Position numbers and translations under genes: made by a program. Below the pieces are notes generated by a model. The model was not told where the DNA came from and searched no databases. It was given only the letters and a program-made list of their open reading frames with translations. A DNA stretch of 64,000 nt, taken from contig NZ_CAADHO010000002.1 in the NCBI RefSeq assembly GCF_900699765.1, positions 310,001 to 374,000 of the forward strand. Reading direction: 5' to 3'. Shown one piece after another: positions 1-7,745 of this stretch. Origin of the DNA: Desulfoluna butyratoxydans (GTDB lineage Bacteria; Desulfobacterota; Desulfobacteria; Desulfobacterales; Desulfolunaceae). The stretch's first letter is position 1; every line of letters begins with the position of its first letter.

Positions 1-1841
1 CTGAGCCCCGGCTTCTGGACCACCTCCAGACGGTGGGTGTACGGCCGGGCGGTGACGGCCACGTGACCGCCGAAAGGCAGGCTCTGATCTTCCCCCTGCC
101 CCAGCATGATCTTGACCGCCGCGCTCTTCCCGTCAAGCCCGTTGGCCTCCACAACCTCCAGGATAATGGCCTCCCAGGTCAACTCGGGCAGGTCTCCCCC
201 GAAAAGCCCGAACCAGCTTTTTTGCAGGCGTGAAAGGTGGTGCCCGAGAAAGGGAACCCTGCCCTTTTCCACGCGCAGGGTCTCAAACACCCCGGCCCCG
301 TACTGCACGGCACGGCTCATGACGGGAAATCCCGCACCTGTTGCCGCCGTCAGGCGACCGTCCAGCCACACCATCGTCTCCCGGGCCTTTCCCTTGCGAT
401 GCCCGGTAAAGGCGTTCATGAGGGTCTCTCCTTTGTGGAGGGTCTCGTGGAACTCCGCCTCGGGATCGGAGTCGTAGACCACCCCGCCCCCCACGGAAAA
501 ATTCACCCGCCCTTCGCAGAGGGTCGCGGTGCGGATGGCAATGGAAAGGTCCATGGTGCCGTGGAAGCTCACGTACCCCATGGACCCGGTGTAGACATGG
601 CGGCAATCGCTCTCCAGCTCGTCGATAATCTCCATGGAGCGGATCTTGGGGCAGCCCGTGATGGACCCCCCGGGAAAAGTGGCCCGGAGCAGGTCCACGG
701 CATCGGCGCCGCGATCAAGCTCTCCTTCCACGGTGGAGACAAGGTGAAAGACGTTTTTGTAGGCCTCCACCTTCTTGTGCCGTACCACGGAGACACTCCC
801 CGCCCGGCACACCTTGCCGATGTCGTTGCGCATCAAATCCACGATCATGGAGAGTTCGGCGTCGTCCTTGGGGCTGGCTTCCAGCTCCCGCTGCAGGGCC
901 GCATCCTCCTCCGGGGTCTTGCCCCGGGGCCGGGTGCCCTTGATGGGCCGGGACTCCACGGCCCGCCCCTCCAGCTTGAGAAACCGCTCCGGGGAGGTGG
1001 AGACAATCTGATGGGAGCCTGCCTGGACGTAGGCGAAAAAGGGTGCGGGGTTGGCGGCGAAGAGCTCCGTGAACAGGGCGTAAGGATCTCCGGTAAAGCC
1101 CCCTTCAAACCGCTGGGACATGTTGACCTGGTAGATGTCCCCGGCACGGATGTACTCCTTGATCCGCTCGATGGCGGCCATGTAGCCGGGCATGTCGAAA
1201 TTGGATGTGAACCCGCCGACACCGCCGAAGCGACCCGGGGCAGGGGCAGGGCCTTTGAGCCGGTCCAGGAAGGCCTCCTCGGTATGGGCCGCCTCCTCCC
1301 GGCTCGCCGCCGTCACCCAGAGGGAGACCTCGCCGGTGCGACGGTCTTCCACCACCAGGGCCTTTGGGGCGGCAAACCAGAGCTGGGGCAGCCTGCGACG
1401 GTCCAGGGTGGTGCGGGGCAGTTTTTCCACAGCATCCTTGAGGTCGTAGGCAAGGTACCCGAAAAGGCCCGAGGCCACCGGCCCCCAATCGCTCTCCCCG
1501 TCCAGGGCAAACCGCCGGGACAGGGCCCGCACCGCGTCAAAGGGGTCTGCGGTGAAGCGCTCTGTGCGCCCCTTTACGGCAAGGGTCATCTCCTCACCGT
1601 ACCCGGAAAGGGTCAGAAAGGGCATGGTGGCCAGCATATGATATCGGGCGGAGTCGAGTTCTCCCCCGCTGAGAAGCACCACGGTGCCCTCATCCCGGGC
1701 AAACCGGGAGGCAAGGACCTCAAAGGATTCTGTCAACGTCAGCGCTCTGCGCGTGATCACCAGGCCGTGGGGCCATGAATTGAAAAGCCTGTCCAACACC
1801 GTGGGGCCTCCCTGCTTCCGCCGGGCTGAAACCGGCGCCAT
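1..1841 (-). CDS. pabB: PabB-PabC fusion: aminodeoxychorismate synthase component I plus aminodeoxychorismate lyase (3' end outside window)
   Basis: Makes 4-amino-4-deoxychorismate from chorismate with PabA, then probably converts it to p-aminobenzoate for folate. Reading leftward from ATG 1841, about 613 codons stay open to the window edge. Residues 1-460 are a chorismate-binding domain. It has PIKGTRPRGKTPEED near residue 300 (the lysine of PIKGT separates PabB from TrpE) and GCPKIRSMEIIDELE at about 396. From about residue 475 the sequence changes to a class IV aminotransferase/PabC N-terminus (AVQYGAGVFETLRVEKGR, then HHLSRLQKS). The frame crosses the junction without a stop, so this is a natural fusion, a known architecture. 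The start lies 13 bases after the pabA stop, so the two are probably co-transcribed. The ribosome site is weak. The C-terminal part of the lyase is off the window. Confidence 0.9.
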   Translation of the reverse strand, partial: MAPVSARRKQGGPTVLDRLFNSWPHGLVITRRALTLTESFEVLASRFARDEGTVVLLSGGELDSARYHMLATMPFLTLSGYGEEMTLAVKGRTERFTADPFDAVRALSRRFALDGESDWGPVASGLFGYLAYDLKDAVEKLPRTTLDRRRLPQLWFAAPKALVVEDRRTGEVSLWVTAASREEAAHTEEAFLDRLKGPAPAPGRFGGVGGFTSNFDMPGYMAAIERIKEYIRAGDIYQVNMSQRFEGGFTGDPYALFTELFAANPAPFFAYVQAGSHQIVSTSPERFLKLEGRAVESRPIKGTRPRGKTPEEDAALQRELEASPKDDAELSMIVDLMRNDIGKVCRAGSVSVVRHKKVEAYKNVFHLVSTVEGELDRGADAVDLLRATFPGGSITGCPKIRSMEIIDELESDCRHVYTGSMGYVSFHGTMDLSIAIRTATLCEGRVNFSVGGGVVYDSDPEAEFHETLHKGETLMNAFTGHRKGKARETMVWLDGRLTAATGAGFPVMSRAVQYGAGVFETLRVEKGRVPFLGHHLSRLQKSWFGLFGGDLPELTWEAIILEVVEANGLDGKSAAVKIMLGQGEDQSLPFGGHVAVTARPYTHRLEVVQKPGL

Positions 1842-1854
1842 AGATTTTTAGCGG

Positions 1855-2451
1855 CTATACTTGCCCCTGCAAGGGGCCGAGATTGAGAAAGTTGGCGACC
1901 ATGGTCCGGCCGTGATCTGTCATGAAGCTCTCCGGATGGAACTGCACCCCCCACAAGGGGTGATCGCGGTGGGCAAGGCCCATGACCACGCCGTCTTCGG
2001 AGTGGGCCGTGATCTCCAGGGGGGCCTCGTCGGCCATCTCCACCATGAGGGAGTGGTACCTGGCCACCCGCACCGGGGAAGGCACATCCTTGAAGACACC
2101 CGAGCCCGTATGGGCCACAGGACTCTGCTTGCCGTGGACCGGCACCGGGGCCCGGACGGTTTTGCCCCCGAAGGCCTCGTTGATGGACTGCATGCCGAGG
2201 CAGACCCCCAGAATGGGTACCCGCCTGTAAAAGGCACAGATCATGGGAATGGAGATCCCGGCGTGGGCCGGTGATTTGGGCCCCGGGCTGATGAGAATGT
2301 AATCGGGAGAAAGGACTTCGGCCTGGCGCAGCGAGATGGCATCGCTTCGGAACACCTTGGTGGTGAGCCCGGGGATCCCCTTGAACATCTGGACCAGGTT
2401 GTAGGTAAAGGAGTCGTAGTTGTCGATGACAAGCAGTGTGGCCACGTCCAC
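1855..2451 (-). CDS. pabA: Aminodeoxychorismate synthase component II (glutamine amidotransferase)
   Basis: A class I glutamine amidotransferase of 198 residues, the usual PabA/TrpG length. It releases ammonia from glutamine for PabB. Visible motifs are LLVIDNYDSFTYNLVQ at the N-terminus, the nucleophile elbow GVCLGMQ with the catalytic cysteine near residue 82, and the His-Glu pair in GVQFHPES near residue 171. PabA and TrpG cannot be separated by sequence alone. The call rests on the directly downstream PabB-PabC gene and the absence of trp genes nearby. It is probably the first gene of a two-gene operon. Confidence 0.9.
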   Translation of the reverse strand: MDVATLLVIDNYDSFTYNLVQMFKGIPGLTTKVFRSDAISLRQAEVLSPDYILISPGPKSPAHAGISIPMICAFYRRVPILGVCLGMQSINEAFGGKTVRAPVPVHGKQSPVAHTGSGVFKDVPSPVRVARYHSLMVEMADEAPLEITAHSEDGVVMGLAHRDHPLWGVQFHPESFMTDHGRTMVANFLNLGPLQGQV

Positions 2452-2472
2452 CTCACTCTTTGTTAAAAAAAT

Positions 2473-2520
2473 CCTCCGGCGGCCCTGCCGGAGGCCAAAC
2501 GTTTGAAACGTTTGATAAAC
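2473..2520. repeat. Partial copy of the GC-rich palindromic repeat (left half)
   Basis: Carries the family's left-arm core CCTCCGGCGGCCCTGCCGG followed by a short AAACGTTTGAAACGTTT palindrome. It sits directly upstream of pabA and 20 bases from a complete copy. No right arm matching it was seen. Confidence 0.7.
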
Positions 2521-2522
2521 AA

Positions 2523-2743
2523 TTTGTAACTATTCAGCTTACGCCTCCGGCGGCCCTGCCGGGGGCTAAACTTTTAAAAAGTTTAACAAACAGGTCATAA
2601 AAAAAATATTTGCATGAATGCCGTTTTAAATGCGGAAGTGATTTGCCCCGAGGAACGAGGGGCAAATCACTTCCGCTACCTGCTTTCAAGGTGGCACACC
2701 TTGCCGCCGGAGGCTGTTTTTTGGAGCTGAATAGTTACAAGAA
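2523..2743. repeat. Complete palindromic repeat element with outer and inner inverted ends
   Basis: Best-preserved copy of a dispersed family. The outer arms TTGTAACTATTCAGCT (2523-) and AGCTGAATAGTTACAA (-2743) are inverted repeats. Inside them GCCTCCGGCGGC (2543) is inverted as GCCGCCGGAGGC (2703-2714). Between lie an AAACTTTT-type mini-palindrome with AACAAACAGG, and a perfect 18-bp hairpin (2632-2676) with loop GAGGAACGA. It has no coding capacity and no transposase. It resembles a MITE or REP/BIME element. It fills most of the 375-base gap between pabA and the FHA gene. Confidence 0.75.
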
Positions 2744-2826
2744 TTTTTAAATGCAGGCCTCTCCTGCAAAAACGGTTGCCACATGTCACACATGACGCCA
2801 ATGCATTCGCCACAGGGTTTCAAACG

Positions 2827-3513
2827 CTACATAAAAAGGGACTCCCGGTAGACAAACTGGATGCGCATGGCACCAATGTCCACGGTGTCGAACTCCCGGA
2901 GCTTCAACGAGGTCTTCAGGGGCTCGCCGTTGACTTTGGGCCGCTTGAAGCCGCTGATGTAGTTCACCTGAAACCCCTTGGGCATCTTGCTGATGGTAAA
3001 GGAGACCTTGCCCACGCCAAAGCCCGAGACCACGATATCGCACACCGGGTCCTTGCCCACCTTGGTCACTTTTTTGGTCAGGGGGATCTCGCCGCTTCCG
3101 CCCTTGAGAACGGAGAGGTAGGCGTTGACGTCTGCCGAGGGAACCGAGGTGCGATGCCTGCCCGCGTCCATCACCACGGTCTTGTCCAGGGGCGCCCGCT
3201 CCTTTTCCGGCCGGGCTTCCCCTTTGGCGTACCCGAAGATCAACCGGTGCCGCCCGATGACGATGCTGTCGCCGTGCCTGAGCTGGCTGGTCGTGATCAT
3301 GATGCTGTTTAAAAAGGTGCCGTTGGTGCTCTTGAGATCGGTGATGAAATAGCCGCCTTCCAGGCCGTCGATCTTGGCATGTTTTCCCGACACCGCGGCG
3401 TTGTCGATCACCACATCGCTCTCCGGGTGCCGCCCGATGGTCAGGCTTCCCCCCGGCTCCACCCTGTGTCGACTGATCACCCGATCTTTGTACTGCAACT
3501 GAACTACCGGCAT
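2827..3513 (-). CDS. Protein with two FHA (forkhead-associated) domains
   Basis: 228 residues. FHA domains bind phosphothreonine peptides. The first domain spans about residues 20-95, with the hallmark pieces IGRHPESDVVID, SGKHAKI and LKSTNGTFLN. After a linker of about 40 residues, a more diverged second FHA-like fold follows (about 145-225: VGKDPVCDIVV, KVSFTI, KVNGEPL). No signal peptide or membrane segment is seen, so it is probably cytosolic. It starts 15 bases after a PP2C phosphatase gene on the same strand, the classic pairing of a phospho-threonine reader with its phosphatase. No Ser/Thr kinase gene is in the window. Confidence 0.85.
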   Translation of the reverse strand: MPVVQLQYKDRVISRHRVEPGGSLTIGRHPESDVVIDNAAVSGKHAKIDGLEGGYFITDLKSTNGTFLNSIMITTSQLRHGDSIVIGRHRLIFGYAKGEARPEKERAPLDKTVVMDAGRHRTSVPSADVNAYLSVLKGGSGEIPLTKKVTKVGKDPVCDIVVSGFGVGKVSFTISKMPKGFQVNYISGFKRPKVNGEPLKTSLKLREFDTVDIGAMRIQFVYRESLFM

Positions 3514-3528
3514 CGAATTATCCTTTCA

Positions 3529-4326
3529 TCATGCCCCATGGCGCCGTGCGCTCGTTTTCATACCTGGTAAAAGGGGCCCGAACACCCGGCGCAGCCATCC
3601 TGAAACGGCCCCTTTTGCACCCACCGTCACCACCATCACGGTGATATTATCGTCCCCGCCCCGGGCCTTGGCAAGCTCCACCAGGGACCGGGAGGCCTCT
3701 TCGGCGGACTGCTGACACACCGTCAACAGGATCTCCTCCTCGGAAACCAGATTGCTCAACCCGTCGGAGCAGAGGACAAAGCGATCCCCGCCATAGCACT
3801 GGCTTTCGCACACATCGGCCTGCACCTCCCGGCCCACTCCCACGGCCCGGGTCAACACGTGGTTGCCCTCCTTGGGAAGGGTGTGGGGCACGGACACCAT
3901 CTCGATGGCCTGGCCGTGGACGCAGTAGACAGGGCTGTCTCCCACGTTGGCCGCCACAAAGGTGTCTCCGCAGATCCACACCGCCGATACCGTGGCCCCC
4001 ATGCCCTCGCATTCGCTCCGGCGACGGGCCTCGTCCCACACCTTCCGGTTGGCGTAAGCGATGGCGTCCACGAGGCACGCGGCCTGACAAGAGAGCCCGG
4101 AGTTTGCTGGAGCCAGCGGCCCCCCTTTTCGGGGCGCCTCCCGCCGGATGTATTCCTGCATGCCCTCCACCACCAGGCGGCTGGCCACATCCCCGGCCCT
4201 GTGCCCCCCCATGCCGTCGGAGACCACATAGAGCTTCAGCGCATCGCAGCCGAAAAAGGCGTCTTCATTCCGGGATCGCCTGCATCCCGTATCGGTAAGG
4301 GCGACATGTTCCACGTGCATGGTCAT
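3529..4326 (-). CDS. PP2C-family serine/threonine phosphatase (PrpC/Stp-like)
   Basis: Metal-dependent protein phosphatase. PP2C motifs appear in order: RSRNEDAFF, VVSDGMGGHRAGD (metal-binding Asp and Gly), AANVGDSPVY, LTRAVGVG, VLCSDGLSNLV and GGDDNITVMVV. I chose ATG 4326 because AAAAGG lies 4-5 bases upstream. The frame is open further to a GTG at 4401, and an ATG at 4320 is also possible. A short basic tail follows the catalytic domain. It forms an operon with the downstream FHA gene. Probably it reverses Ser/Thr phosphorylation made by a kinase encoded elsewhere. Confidence 0.9.
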   Translation of the reverse strand: MTMHVEHVALTDTGCRRSRNEDAFFGCDALKLYVVSDGMGGHRAGDVASRLVVEGMQEYIRREAPRKGGPLAPANSGLSCQAACLVDAIAYANRKVWDEARRRSECEGMGATVSAVWICGDTFVAANVGDSPVYCVHGQAIEMVSVPHTLPKEGNHVLTRAVGVGREVQADVCESQCYGGDRFVLCSDGLSNLVSEEEILLTVCQQSAEEASRSLVELAKARGGDDNITVMVVTVGAKGAVSGWLRRVFGPLLPGMKTSARRHGA

Positions 4327-4502
4327 CAAGCCTTTTCTCATCACGGAGGCGCCCCGGCTCACCGGAACGCCGTCAGGAGATTGGGTATTCAAAGGGCTCA
4401 CAAAACAGTTTTAAGGAGGGGGTCGGCTCGACCAGAGGACAAGGTAATACGTCCAAACACCTTAAACAAGCCAAAACGACCATTCTCAGGGGGGCATCCA
4501 GA

Positions 4503-4997
4503 TCAGGCCCCTGCCGACGCCCCGGGTTGAGAAAAGTAGGTCATGGAGATCTTCTTGAGCTCCCGCTTGCTGAAGAGCACCCGGTAAACGGACACCCCGG
4601 TCTGCTCGGAGATCCGGCGCGCCGTGTCGAGGCAGGCCTCTTTGCTGGTGGCGTGAATCATGGTGTAGAGGTTATAGGGCCACGCCTCGGCCGGGTTTCG
4701 CCGATAGCAGTGGGACACCTCTTTGTACGTGGCCATGGTGGATCCCACCTCTTCCACCCGGTCCTCCTCCACCTGCCAGGCCACCATGGCGTTGGCGGTG
4801 AACCCCGACTTCTGATGGCGCAGGGTGGCCCCGAAACGGCGGATAAGCCCCTTGTCGTTCAGCCCCTGCAGGACCTCAAGGAAGGCCTCTTCACTCATGT
4901 CAAGCCCTGCGGCCAGCTCCCGATAGGGGTTTTCGCACACGGGGATGTCCCCCTGAATGGCTGAGATCACCTGTTTTTCCTGATCACTTAGCGACAT
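4503..4997 (-). CDS. ahbB: Siroheme decarboxylase subunit, AhbB-like (Lrp/AsnC-fold)
   Basis: 164 residues with an Lrp/AsnC fold, but matching the siroheme decarboxylase family rather than a regulator. Family signatures are LIRRFGATLRHQKSGF, AMVAWQV, SHCYRRNPAEAWPYNLYTMIH and LFSKRELKKISMTYF. AhbA/AhbB convert siroheme to 12,18-didecarboxysiroheme in the alternative haem pathway of sulfate reducers and archaea. The partner subunit and ahbC/ahbD are not in the window. The start has a strong AAAGGAGG site. The gene overlaps the 3' end of mtnA by 10 bases, so translation may be coupled although the pathways are unrelated. Confidence 0.85.
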   Translation of the reverse strand: MSLSDQEKQVISAIQGDIPVCENPYRELAAGLDMSEEAFLEVLQGLNDKGLIRRFGATLRHQKSGFTANAMVAWQVEEDRVEEVGSTMATYKEVSHCYRRNPAEAWPYNLYTMIHATSKEACLDTARRISEQTGVSVYRVLFSKRELKKISMTYFSQPGASAGA

Positions 4998-6112
4998 GAC
5001 GCCTCCTTTCCCTTCTCGGGGAAAAGGCCCAGGACCCCTTCCCCGCTGGCCTTACACAGGCCCCGTTCGGTGATGAACCCCGTCACCAGGCGGGCCGGGG
5101 TGACGTCAAAGGCGTGGTTTTCGCAGGCAGACCCTGCAGGGGGAACCAGCACCTGCACCAGCTTGCCGTCCACCTTTCCCTGGATGTAACGGATCTCATC
5201 GGGATTGCGCACCTCGATGGGGATCTCGCCAACCCCGTCGTTCATCTCCCAGTCAAAGGTGGAGGAGGGAAGAGCCACCCAGAAGGGGATGTCGTTGTCT
5301 TTGGCGGCCAGGGCCTTTAAGTAGGTCCCGATTTTGTTGGCCACATCCCCGGTCCAGGTGGTGCGGTCGGTACCGGTAATAACCAGGTCCACCATGCCGT
5401 GCTGCATGAGATGGCCGCCGGCATTGTCGGCAATGACGGTATGCTTCACCCCGTGCTTGCCCAGCTCCCAGGCCGTCAGGCGGGCTCCCTGGTTCAGGGG
5501 CCGGGTCTCATCCACCCAGACGTGGACATCGATCCCCCGGTTGTAAGCCTCGTAGATGGGGGCGGTTGCCGTACCGTACTCCACGCAGGCCAGCCAGCCG
5601 GCGTTGCAGTGGGTCAGGATGTTAACGGTCTCCCCCTTTTTCTTTTTGCTGATGGCCTCGATGAGGGATACCCCGTACTCTCCGATGAGGCGACAGTTCT
5701 CCGCCTCTTCGTCGGTGATGGCGGCAGCCTCTTCCCGGGCGGCGCGCACCCGTTGGCCGTCGCCTTCCACGGCGGCAATCCGCGCTGTCATCCGGTCCAC
5801 GGCCCAGGCCAGGTTCACCGCCGTGGGGCGTGAGGCCTTGAGGCGGTCGGCCTCGGCCTGCACCCAGGCGTCGGAGACCTCTCCCCCCGGGGCGTTGATG
5901 CAGGCGAGGTACACACCCCAGGCACCGGTGGCACCGATGAGGGGGGCCCCCCGCACAAACATCTCCCGAATGGCGTGGATGGTGTCGTCCACGTCCTTTA
6001 AAGGAGCAATCACCAGCTCGTGGGGGAGCATCCGCTGATCAATCACATGAACTTCCAAAGGGTTGTCGCTGCTGAGCCAGATGGGGCGCATCTCTTTGCC
6101 GTCTACCTTCAT
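4988..6112 (-). CDS. mtnA: S-methyl-5-thioribose-1-phosphate isomerase
   Basis: Converts 5-methylthioribose-1-phosphate to methylthioribulose-1-phosphate in methylthioadenosine salvage. 374 residues from ATG 6112, preceded by GAGG. The frame is open upstream to 6160, but that extension is unlike the family. Family features include the N-terminal VHVIDQRMLPHE, VRGAPLIGATGAWG, THCNAGWLA, VDETRPLNQGARLTAWEL and DRTTWTGDVANKIGTY. It is divergent from mtnP, which makes the substrate. No later salvage genes (mtnB/C/D) are present, so the pathway may end early or continue elsewhere. Confidence 0.93.
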   Translation of the reverse strand: MKVDGKEMRPIWLSSDNPLEVHVIDQRMLPHELVIAPLKDVDDTIHAIREMFVRGAPLIGATGAWGVYLACINAPGGEVSDAWVQAEADRLKASRPTAVNLAWAVDRMTARIAAVEGDGQRVRAAREEAAAITDEEAENCRLIGEYGVSLIEAISKKKKGETVNILTHCNAGWLACVEYGTATAPIYEAYNRGIDVHVWVDETRPLNQGARLTAWELGKHGVKHTVIADNAGGHLMQHGMVDLVITGTDRTTWTGDVANKIGTYLKALAAKDNDIPFWVALPSSTFDWEMNDGVGEIPIEVRNPDEIRYIQGKVDGKLVQVLVPPAGSACENHAFDVTPARLVTGFITERGLCKASGEGVLGLFPEKGKEASCR

Positions 6113-6423
6113 AGGGACCTCATATCTATCGTGGGCTCCCCCCTGTCCGGGGGTGAGCAAAGGGGCTGGAACAAAAATATTGTCTCATATCACGTATTAA
6201 CGTATAAGCCTTATTACCATAATTCAAGGGCCTCGTATAGCGGTATCCGGCGGTTTTCAAGGGAATCCGGGCCACCGGAGCGTCACCGGTCCCGCCCCTT
6301 CGGCCGCACGATTGAGTGAAAACCGAACGGGTTGACAACACCTCGGAAGCCGGCCTTGGCGTTTCATGATTTCTCAGCGCATCGCCCACGCACCGACACG
6401 AGGCCACAGACATTCCCAAGGAG
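6113..6423. promoter_or_regulatory. Divergent mtnA / mtnP intergenic region
   Basis: This 311-base space must hold promoters for both genes. An AT-rich stretch lies at 6175-6235. A TTGACA string at about 6332 points toward mtnP, but no good -10 follows at the proper spacing. At 6261-6296 there is a GC-rich segment reading AAGGGAATCCGG, CCGGAGCG and GGTCCCGCC that loosely resembles a cobalamin-riboswitch core (see findings). No confident element is assigned. Confidence 0.3.
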
Positions 6424-7182
6424 ATGCACATGATTCAGGTGGGTATCATCGGCGGATCGGGACTCGACGATCCGAACATCCTGCAACAGGCCGAGGAGGT
6501 CACCCTCACCACCCCCTACGGCGCGCCCTCGTCCCCCATCACCCGAGGCGTCATCGACGGGTGCCGGGTTCTGCTCCTGGCCCGCCACGGCCGACGGCAC
6601 CAGTACAGCCCCAGCCAGGTGAACTACCGGGCAAACATCCACGCCTTGAAAGAGATGGGCGCCACCCACATCGTGGCCACCACGGCCTGCGGCAGCCTGC
6701 GTGAGGAGATCGACCGGGGCCACTTTGTGATCCTGGACCAGTTCATCGACTTCACCCGCAAGCGGTGCAACACCTTCCACGATGACTTTTCCGGAGGCGC
6801 CGTCCACACCGGCATGGCCACCCCCTTTGATGCCCATCTTCGCAAGGTGCTCTACGAAACCAGCATGACCCACGGCAACCACACCCACGAAAAAGGGACC
6901 GTGGTGACCATCGAAGGCCCCCGCTTCTCCACCCGCGCCGAGTCCAGGATGTTCCGCGCCTGGGGCGCCGACGTCATCAACATGAGTGTGGCCACCGAAG
7001 CGGCCCTGGCCAACGAAGCGGGCATTCCCTACGCTGCCGTGGCCATGAGCACCGACTACGACTGCTGGAAAGAGGACGAGGCCCCCGTCTCCTGGGAGGA
7101 GATCCTCGAGGTCTTCCACAAGAACACCGACCGGGTCAAAGGGCTTCTCACCAAAGCCATTCCCAGGATCGGCACCCCATAA
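6424..7182 (+). CDS. mtnP: S-methyl-5'-thioadenosine phosphorylase
   Basis: Cleaves methylthioadenosine with phosphate to adenine and 5-methylthioribose-1-phosphate, feeding Apt and MtnA. 252 residues. Purine nucleoside phosphorylase family motifs are GIIGGSGLDD at the N-terminus, LLARHGRRHQYSPSQVNYRANI, TACGSL, EGPRFSTRAESRMFRAWGADVINMSVATEA, and the catalytic-region MSTDYDCW. The serine-threonine residues after GPRF match MTAP more than plain PNP. A second ATG six bases downstream is also possible; AAGGAG precedes both. apt follows after 41 bases, so the two are probably one transcript. Confidence 0.93.
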   Translation: MHMIQVGIIGGSGLDDPNILQQAEEVTLTTPYGAPSSPITRGVIDGCRVLLLARHGRRHQYSPSQVNYRANIHALKEMGATHIVATTACGSLREEIDRGHFVILDQFIDFTRKRCNTFHDDFSGGAVHTGMATPFDAHLRKVLYETSMTHGNHTHEKGTVVTIEGPRFSTRAESRMFRAWGADVINMSVATEAALANEAGIPYAAVAMSTDYDCWKEDEAPVSWEEILEVFHKNTDRVKGLLTKAIPRIGTP

Positions 7183-7223
7183 AAAACAGTAAGTATCGAT
7201 ATAACCCCATGTCAGGAAAGAGC

Positions 7224-7745
7224 ATGAACATCAAAGAGACCATTCGTTCCATCCCCGGCTGGCCCATCGAGGGCGTAATTTTCCGGGATATCACCACCCT
7301 TATGCAGGACCCCGAGGCCTACCGCAAGGCCTGCGACCTCTTTTACGAACGCTACAAGGACAAAGGCATCCAGAAGGTTGTGGGCATCGACGCCCGTGGG
7401 TTCGTCTTCGGAGCGGTGCTGGCCTACCAGCTCGGCGTGGGCTTTGTGCCCGTGCGCAAAAAAGGCAAGCTGCCCTGGAAAACCATTGAGGAGTCCTATG
7501 CCCTGGAGTACGGGGAGGCCGAAGTGGAGATGCACGAAGACGCCATCGAAAAAGGCGAGAAAGTGGTGATCATCGATGACCTCATCGCCACCGGCGGCAC
7601 CATTGAGGCCGCCATCAAACTGGTGAACAGCCTGGGCGGGGATGTCGTGGAGTGCGGGTTTATCGTGGAGCTTCCCGACCTGGGCGGCCGGGCCAAGACC
7701 GGGGACACGCCCATCTACGCCATGTGTGAATTCGAAGGCGACTGA
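7224..7745 (+). CDS. apt: Adenine phosphoribosyltransferase
   Basis: Converts adenine and PRPP to AMP, recycling the adenine released by MtnP. 173 residues from ATG 7224, which has AGGAAAG upstream; an in-frame ATG at 7209 lacks a site. Family motifs are NIKETIRSIPGWPIEGVIFRDITTL, GIDARGFVFGAVLAYQLGVGFVPVRKKGKLP and the PRPP-binding loop VVIIDDLIATGGT. The 3' end runs 31 bases into the convergent IclR gene. Confidence 0.95.
   Translation: MNIKETIRSIPGWPIEGVIFRDITTLMQDPEAYRKACDLFYERYKDKGIQKVVGIDARGFVFGAVLAYQLGVGFVPVRKKGKLPWKTIEESYALEYGEAEVEMHEDAIEKGEKVVIIDDLIATGGTIEAAIKLVNSLGGDVVECGFIVELPDLGGRAKTGDTPIYAMCEFEGD

Noticed and set aside
237..1778. Long plus-strand open frame of about 513 codons
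   Set aside because: It lies antisense to the PabB-PabC frame, which carries clear family motifs. High GC leaves stop-poor antisense frames; its Gly/His/Pro-rich translation resembles no protein.
1855..2451. PabA read as TrpG of an anthranilate synthase
   Set aside because: The partner enzyme has the PIKGT lysine and a PabC fusion, and no trp genes are adjacent.
2473..2743. Repeated GC-rich blocks considered as a CRISPR array
   Set aside because: Copies are kilobases apart, lack regular spacers and have no cas genes nearby.
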